A stretch of 64,000 nucleotides of DNA, from positions 372,001 to 436,000 of the forward strand of contig NZ_OOHJ01000023.1 of NCBI RefSeq assembly GCF_900323885.1, written 5' to 3'. Position numbers and translations under genes: made by a program. The notes under the pieces were generated by a model that was given only the letters and a program-made list of their open reading frames with translations, searched no databases and was not told where the DNA came from. Below, piece by piece: positions 59,651 through 64,000 of this stretch. How positions within the stretch are numbered: position 1 is the stretch's first letter; each line of letters opens with the position of its first letter. This DNA comes from [Actinomadura] parvosata subsp. kistnae (lineage in GTDB: Bacteria > Actinomycetota > Actinomycetes > Streptosporangiales > Streptosporangiaceae).

Positions 59651-60576
59651 GCCCGCTCCTCCCCGCGCTGCAGGCGGACGTGGATCAGCCCGGCGGCGAA
59701 GGCGATGAGGATCAGCAGGTTGCCGACCGCCGCCGCCGGGGAGAAGTCCGGCTGGCCGGTGCCGAACGCCTCCCGGTACGACCAGATCGCCAGCGTCGTC
59801 GAGGCGTCGGCCGGGCCGCCCCTGGTCATGATCCAGATGATGTCGACGACCTTGAGCGTGTAGATGAGGCCGAGCAGCAGCGTGATCGCCGACACCGGGC
59901 GCAGCAGCGGGAACGTGATGCGCCAGAACCGCTGCCAGGCGTTCGCGCCGTCCAGCCCGGCGGCCTCGTACAGGTCGGCCGGGATGTTCTGCAGCCCCGC
60001 GTACAGGATGACCAGGTTGAACGGCACCCCGAGCCAGATGTTGGCGATCGTGACCGCCAGCAGCGAGGTGTCGGGCGAGGTCAGCCAGTTGATCTGGCCG
60101 ATCCCGAACGCCTGGAGCGCCGCGTTGACGATGCCGTTGTCGCTGTTGAGCATCCACGACCAGGTGGACGCCGAGACGATCAGCGGCAGCAGCCACGGCA
60201 CCAGGAACATCGCCCGCAGCACCGCCGACAGCCGGAAACCGCGGTGGAAGAAGACCGCCAGCGCCAGCCCGACCGCGTACTGGGCGGCGATGGACACTAG
60301 CGTGAACAGCGCCGTGTTGCCCAGCGCGCGCAGGAACGCGTCGTCGGACAGGATCGCGGCGTAGTTGTCCAGGCCGGTGAACTCCGGGTTGCCCTGGATG
60401 AAGGCCCGGGGCGTGTAGTCGTGCAGGCTCAGCTCGATGTTGCGATACAGCGGGTAGGCGTAGAAGAGCAGCAGGTAGACCAGCAGGGGTGCGAGGAACG
60501 CCAGCGCGGTCCAGCGCACCGGCCGCCGCGCCGCCCGGTGTCCCGGGCGGGCGAGCGCCCCGACAGTGGAAGCCAT
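59647..60576 (-). CDS. Carbohydrate ABC transporter permease (MalF-like)
   Basis: A 309-residue permease: basic N-terminus, then six helices and the EAA loop DLYEAAGLDGANAWQRFWRITFPLLRP. It pairs with the MalG-like permease. Start ATG at 60576, 11 bases after the stop of the binding-protein gene. Confidence 0.92.
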   Translation of the reverse strand: MASTVGALARPGHRAARRPVRWTALAFLAPLLVYLLLFYAYPLYRNIELSLHDYTPRAFIQGNPEFTGLDNYAAILSDDAFLRALGNTALFTLVSIAAQYAVGLALAVFFHRGFRLSAVLRAMFLVPWLLPLIVSASTWSWMLNSDNGIVNAALQAFGIGQINWLTSPDTSLLAVTIANIWLGVPFNLVILYAGLQNIPADLYEAAGLDGANAWQRFWRITFPLLRPVSAITLLLGLIYTLKVVDIIWIMTRGGPADASTTLAIWSYREAFGTGQPDFSPAAAVGNLLILIAFAAGLIHVRLQRGEERA

Positions 60577-60587
60577 GGACGATCCGA

Positions 60588-61838
60588 TCAGTTGCCGGTG
60601 GCCTGCTTGGCCTGGGCCTGCGCCTCCTTGAGCGCGTCGGCCGGGCTCGCCGCGCCGCTCAGCGCCTTCTGCACGCCGGTCCACAGCGCCTCGGAGATCT
60701 TCGGGTACTTGGTGCCGAGGTTGTCGCTGGTCCGGCCCTTGGCCGACTGCACCGCCGCGACCCACGGCTTCAGGCTCGGCTCCTTGGCCAGGATCGCCTG
60801 CTGCCCGTCGGCGGTGGACGGGATGTAGTACGCGAACGTCGTGCCGGTCTCGACCAGGCCCTCGGGCGTGGTCATGCACTCGAGGATCTTCTTGGTCACG
60901 TCGTAGCGCTTGGTGTCCTTCTGCACCGGCACCGTGATGAACTCGCCGCCCGTCGGCGTGGGCGCGGTGCCGCCGGCCTTGGCCGGGATCTGCACGATGC
61001 CGGTCGGGAAGCCCGCCTTGGCGGCGCTGTCGATCTGCCAGGTGCCGTTCTCGGCGAAGGCGAACTCGCCGGTCAGGAACTCCTCCCAGGTGGTGTTCTG
61101 GGAGTTGCTGATGACGGAGTTGGGCGCCAGGCCGTCCTTCAGCCAGGAGCTCCACAACTGCAGCGCCTCGACCGCCTGCGGCGAGTCGAGCTGGGTGAGC
61201 TGCGCGCCGGCGCCCCAGAACCAGGGCAGGAACTGGAACGAGCCCTCCTCGGTGCCGATGGCCGCGAACGTGATCGGCTTCTTGCCCGCCTCCTTGACCT
61301 TCTTCAGCGCCGCGTTCAGCGACACCCAGTCCTTGATCGTCTCGGGGTCCACGCCGGCGGCGTCGAGGATCTTCTTGTTGTAGTAGAGGGCGAGGGTGTT
61401 GGCGCCGATCGGGATGCCGTACGTCTTGCCGTCCAGCTCGCCGGCGGTGATGAGGTTCTTGTCGAACCGGTTCACTTCGAGGCCGAAGTCGGACATCGCG
61501 GTCAGCATCCCGGCGTCCGCCAGGGTGGAGACGGCCGGGTTGTCCAGCAGGATGACGTCGGGGGCGTTGCCCTCCTGACCTGCGAGCAGGGCCTGGTTGG
61601 TGAGGGCGGTCGTGTCGTAGGCGGTGCGCTGGATGGTGACGCCGGCCTGCTGGCCGCAGGCGCCGACCCGCTTGGCCCACGCGGAGCCCGCGTCGTGCTG
61701 CGGGTAGGGGTCCCACCAGGTGTACGCGCCGCCCTTCGCCTCGGCCGTGGTGGCGCCTTGGGGCGGGGTGGAGGCGCAGGCGGTCAGGGCCAGGACGGCG
61801 GTGCCGAGAACGGCGGCCTTCGCGGACGTACGGTTCAT
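60588..61838 (-). CDS. Sugar ABC transporter substrate-binding lipoprotein
   Basis: A 416-residue extracellular solute-binding protein (family 1). Residues 1-21 are a lipoprotein signal ending LTAC with Cys21 as the lipidation site. The fold is seen in NAPDVILLDNPAVSTLADAGML, GKTYGIPIGANTLALYYNKKILDAAGVD and FLTGEFAFAENGTWQI. It delivers an oligosaccharide, likely arabinose-containing given GH127 in the operon. It is the first gene of the import/hydrolase operon, with a LacI-type box 14 bases upstream. Confidence 0.93.
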   Translation of the reverse strand: MNRTSAKAAVLGTAVLALTACASTPPQGATTAEAKGGAYTWWDPYPQHDAGSAWAKRVGACGQQAGVTIQRTAYDTTALTNQALLAGQEGNAPDVILLDNPAVSTLADAGMLTAMSDFGLEVNRFDKNLITAGELDGKTYGIPIGANTLALYYNKKILDAAGVDPETIKDWVSLNAALKKVKEAGKKPITFAAIGTEEGSFQFLPWFWGAGAQLTQLDSPQAVEALQLWSSWLKDGLAPNSVISNSQNTTWEEFLTGEFAFAENGTWQIDSAAKAGFPTGIVQIPAKAGGTAPTPTGGEFITVPVQKDTKRYDVTKKILECMTTPEGLVETGTTFAYYIPSTADGQQAILAKEPSLKPWVAAVQSAKGRTSDNLGTKYPKISEALWTGVQKALSGAASPADALKEAQAQAKQATGN

Positions 61839-61851
61839 CCGAGTACTCCAG

Positions 61852-61865
61852 TGTTAGCGCTCACA
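61852..61865. promoter_or_regulatory. LacI-type operator upstream of the sugar importer operon
   Basis: TGTTAGCGCTCACA is a 14-bp near-palindrome with the AGCGCT core of LacI-family sites. It lies in the 66-base gap between the second LacI gene and the binding-protein start, overlapping the expected promoter. The same motif recurs at 56879-56892. Confidence 0.7.
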
Positions 61866-61904
61866 ATGAGCGCCCTAGAACGGGTAGGGCTGTCTTCCCC
61901 GAGG

Positions 61905-62927
61905 TCAGCGGGGGAGTGGGGGTGCGGTGCTGCCGAGCGAGACCAGCTCGGGAGAGATGAAGCGCACCACGAACGGCTCCTCGCGCGCCGCCTGGGACTC
62001 CACGCGGCGGACGAGCTGGCGCACCGCCATGGCGCCCAGCCGGTCGGGTGCGCTCTCGATGTGCGAATAGGGCAGGGAGAAGGTCGCGGCGAACTCGGCC
62101 GAGTAACGCCCGATGACCGACAGGTCCTCGGGCACCCGCAGCCCCCGCGCGTAGGTGACGGAGGGCAGCGCCGCCGCGGCCGCCTCGTTGTTGATCAGCA
62201 GGCCGGTGGCCTCGGGATGGGCCTCCAGAAGCTGGTTGAGCAGCCGCCCCACCGCCGGCTGGCGGGACTCGCCGTAGACGGCGTGCAGGGTCACGCCGCG
62301 CTGGCGGGCGCGTTCGAGCGCGGCGTCGCGCAGGCGCCACACGTACGCGCCGCCCCGCTCCACCACGTGCTCCGGCTGCGAGACCAGGATGAGCTCGCGG
62401 TGGCCGAGCCGGTGCAGGTGGTCCACCATGACCCGGCCCGCCTCCTCGAAGTCGAGGTCGAACACGTCCAGCCCCGAGCAGTCGCCCGGCAGGCCCACCA
62501 GCGCGCCCGGCTGCGGCGCGGCCCGCAGGATGGGCAGGCGGGCGTCCTGCTCGGCGATGTTCATCAGGACGACGCCGTCCACCATGCGCGAGTCGGTGAC
62601 CCGGCGCAGCGCCCGCACCCCGTCGGCCTCCGTGACCAGCAGGGTGTCGTAGCCGAGGTCGCGGGCCGTGTTCGTGACGCCCAGGATGTACTGCATCATC
62701 GCCGGCGCGAACTCGTCCTCGTGGAACTGGGCGAGCAGGCCGAGGACCTTCGTCTGGGCGGTGGCCAGGGCGCGGGCGCCCGCGTTCGGCGTGTACGCCA
62801 GCGCCTCGGCCGCCGCCAGCACCCGCCGGCGGACCTCGTCCGAGATCGGCCGCTTGCCCGAGAGCGCGTACGACGCCGTGCTCCGGCTGACGCCGGCCTC
62901 CCGGGCCACGTCCCCGATCGTCGCCAC
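61905..62927 (-). CDS. Second LacI-family transcriptional regulator
   Basis: About 340 residues: HTH (ATIGDVAREAGVSRSTASYALSGKRPISDEVRRRVLAAAEALAYTPN) and sensor domain (VLGLLAQFHEDEFAPAMMQYILGVTNTARDLGYDTLLVTE, DLSVIGRYSAEFAATFSLPYSHIES). The GTG at 62927 follows GGAGG closely; the longer frame from 62975 would place its start inside the operator palindrome. It is upstream of the importer operon and autoregulated through its own palindromes. Confidence 0.9.
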   Translation of the reverse strand: MATIGDVAREAGVSRSTASYALSGKRPISDEVRRRVLAAAEALAYTPNAGARALATAQTKVLGLLAQFHEDEFAPAMMQYILGVTNTARDLGYDTLLVTEADGVRALRRVTDSRMVDGVVLMNIAEQDARLPILRAAPQPGALVGLPGDCSGLDVFDLDFEEAGRVMVDHLHRLGHRELILVSQPEHVVERGGAYVWRLRDAALERARQRGVTLHAVYGESRQPAVGRLLNQLLEAHPEATGLLINNEAAAAALPSVTYARGLRVPEDLSVIGRYSAEFAATFSLPYSHIESAPDRLGAMAVRQLVRRVESQAAREEPFVVRFISPELVSLGSTAPPLPR

Positions 62928-62943
62928 TTCCACCTCCACTCGT

Positions 62944-62963
62944 TCGTCGAACCGGTTCGACGA
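62944..62963. promoter_or_regulatory. Perfect 20-bp palindrome, LacI operator 1
   Basis: TCGTCGAACCGGTTCGACGA is an exact palindrome with a central CG typical of LacI operators. It lies 17 bases upstream of the chosen start of the second LacI gene, so autorepression is expected. Confidence 0.8.
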
Positions 62964-63073
62964 TCTGCCGCTCAAACTCCTTCACCGTTGGCCGGGTCGT
63001 GTGCTCGGTGGCTTGTCGGGCAGGCTTCCGCTGGCACGTGGCCCGGGATCTCACGGGCCGGCCGCCGTCGCTG

Positions 63074-63093
63074 TTAGCGAACCGGTTCAACGA
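63074..63093. promoter_or_regulatory. LacI operator 2
   Basis: The core GAACCGGTTC and right arm (to ACGA) of operator 1 recur here with a decayed left arm, 130 bases further upstream. Two sites of the same type suggest DNA looping by a LacI tetramer. Confidence 0.65.
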
Positions 63094-63250
63094 ATGACCT
63101 AGACAATCCCGCCAACGGCGGTGACGGTCAAGGCGGCACGTCCCGGCTGATGCCGAATCGTGACCTGCCGCCACCCGCGCCCCCGGCCCGCCCGGGGCGC
63201 GGGGTCGCTGTGCGACGGGGGCTCGATCGGGTGATGGGGCCGTTGTGCCA

Positions 63251-63355
63251 TCGGGAGCCGATCAGCTCGCGGAGCCGCCGTGTGCTCGGGAGCCGATCAG
63301 TTCGCGGAGCCGCCGTGTGCTCGGGCGTCGAGCAGGTCGCGGAGCCGCTGCGCCA
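63251..63355. repeat. 35-bp tandem repeat at the 3' end of the ankyrin gene
   Basis: TCGGGAGCCGATCAG-type units begin at 63251, 63286 and 63321. The two outer-left copies are almost identical; the third lies in the coding region. The period of 35 is not a multiple of three, so the copies encode the same peptide (RELIGSR-HGG) in different frames. This is a recent tail duplication. Confidence 0.8.
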
Positions 63356-64000
63356 CCGGGTCGTCCGGGCGGGCCGGGTAGGCGATGCCCAGCCAGCCGC
63401 TCGCGTCCAGCCGCAGCAGGTCGTCGCGTACGGACGGGTCGGCGCCGCGTTCCAGGAGCAGGCGGGCCACCCCGAGCCGGCCGCCGAGGATCGCCCAGTG
63501 CAGGCCGGTCCGACCGAGGTAGGGCGCGACGTCCGGACGCACGCCGCGATCGAGGAGCCACCGCACCACCTCGATCCGGCCGTGCTGGCACGCATGCACG
63601 AACGCCTCACCCACGATCTCCTCCGGATCGCCGGTCGGCGGCAGCCGCGAAGGGAAGCCCGCGCCGGTGTCGGCGAGGTCGGGGCGCGCCGTCGCGGCGC
63701 CCGGGAGCAGGCCGCCGTCCACACCGAAACAGCCCCGCACCAGGTCCAGCCGCCCGCAGGCGGCATACGTCCACAAGGCGCCAGGGACGATCGCGCGCTC
63801 GGCGAGCAGATCGACCACCTCCGTGTGACCGTGGTAGACGGCGTGCTCCAGCGGAGTGGCGCCCCACTTCCGCACACCGGCGTCGGCGCCCGCGTCGAGC
63901 AGCAGCCGCACGCAGGCGACCCGCCCGGAGCGTGCCGCCTGCACGAGCGGAAGATCCAGGTCGGTGGCCTTACCCAGCAGGACCTCGGCGGCGGCACGCG
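63297..64000 (-). CDS. Ankyrin-repeat protein (5' end beyond the window)
   Basis: At least 234 residues; the frame stays open to position 64000, so the N-terminus is missing. Ankyrin units are clear: LVQAARSGRVACVRLLLDAGADAGVRKWGATPLEHAVYHGHTEVVDLL, AFVHACQHGRIEVVRWLLDRGVRPDVAPYLGRTGLHWAILGGRLGVARLLLERGADPSVRD. A less regular segment in the middle interrupts them. Bacterial ankyrin proteins mediate protein contacts; the partner is unknown. It ends LRDLLDARAHGGSAN. Confidence 0.85.
   Translation of the reverse strand, partial: RAAAEVLLGKATDLDLPLVQAARSGRVACVRLLLDAGADAGVRKWGATPLEHAVYHGHTEVVDLLAERAIVPGALWTYAACGRLDLVRGCFGVDGGLLPGAATARPDLADTGAGFPSRLPPTGDPEEIVGEAFVHACQHGRIEVVRWLLDRGVRPDVAPYLGRTGLHWAILGGRLGVARLLLERGADPSVRDDLLRLDASGWLGIAYPARPDDPVAQRLRDLLDARAHGGSAN

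Larger units (their letters stand above)
62928..63296. other. Intergenic region with LacI operators and repeats
   Basis: 369 bases without a credible gene. It carries the two GAACCGGTTC-type operators of the second LacI gene and, at the right end, the 35-bp tandem copies of the ankyrin gene tail. Frames in it are shadows of those repeats. Confidence 0.6.

Noticed and set aside
1..64000. tRNA, rRNA, transposase, integrase or attachment sites
   Set aside because: No cloverleaf, rRNA segment, transposase motif or terminal inverted repeats were recognised on reading; a covariance-model search would be decisive for small RNAs.

Overview
The window is very GC-rich DNA (most codons end in G or C, TTA codons are rare) with the gene content of a filamentous actinomycete. 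Dense LysR/TetR/MarR/LacI regulation, F420-type and Tat-exported enzymes, LacI-controlled glycosidases, an mre/rod wall-elongation operon and a thiopeptide-type RiPP cluster fit Streptosporangiales (for example Nonomuraea-like), but no marker gene here proves the genus. No rRNA, tRNA, CRISPR array or insertion sequence was recognised.

Layout. 1-5.6 kb: ArsR regulator, small membrane protein, an SDR enzyme with an ECF41-family sigma factor (an exact ECF41-type promoter precedes the SDR), then MarR / MFS / HbpS-like. 5.6-11.1 kb: small secreted protein, LLM flavin enzyme divergent from TetR, and a 1113-residue secreted sugar-acting protein. 11.3-19.1 kb: LysR, frameshifted MFS, membrane-anchored NACHT-type NTPase, LysR, and a small membrane protein with a His/Met-rich Tat multicopper oxidase.

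19.2-30.9 kb is the most notable part, a co-directional thiopeptide-type cluster: E1-like/leader-binding protein, zinc-ribbon YcaO cyclodehydratase, two halves of a SagB-type azoline dehydrogenase, a 59-residue precursor, a split LanB glutamylation subunit and two SpaB_C-type proteins (dehydroalanine elimination and pyridine-forming [4+2] cyclase). The predicted core starts Ser-Ser-Ser-Pro, has only two Cys, and has a Ser-Cys pair far downstream, which would imply an unusually large macrocycle. An exact CebR-type operator lies at the head of the cluster. No transporter, immunity gene or pathway regulator is present.

30.9-42 kb: accessory metabolism: GntR / PEBP / cupin / TetR, NmrA-type reductases, a three-gene flavin/iron-sulfur oxidoreductase operon with divergent TetR, a frameshifted cytochrome P450, AraC and a secreted RCC1-repeat protein. 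42-47.8 kb, minus strand: mreB, a 29-codon ATGA-coupled micro-ORF, mreC, mreD, PBP2 and rodA. 48-53.7 kb: MobA fused to a MoaD-like domain, PaaX, VC0807-type membrane protein, ArsR with a 14-TM MFS pump, and a secreted protein. 53.7-62.9 kb, minus strand: a sugar (probably arabinofuranoside) utilisation locus with LacI, sugar ABC importer, GH127, a clan-A glycosidase, a second LacI and an IclR remnant; a shared LacI-type box marks both the importer operon and the glycosidase. The window ends in an ankyrin-repeat gene cut by the edge.

Two themes cut across the window. Four genes (MFS, SagB, one SpaB_C protein, P450) carry frame breaks that are all equivalent to loss of one base, so either assembly homopolymer error or real decay must be tested. 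Many proteins also contain in-frame tandem-repeat, low-complexity linkers.
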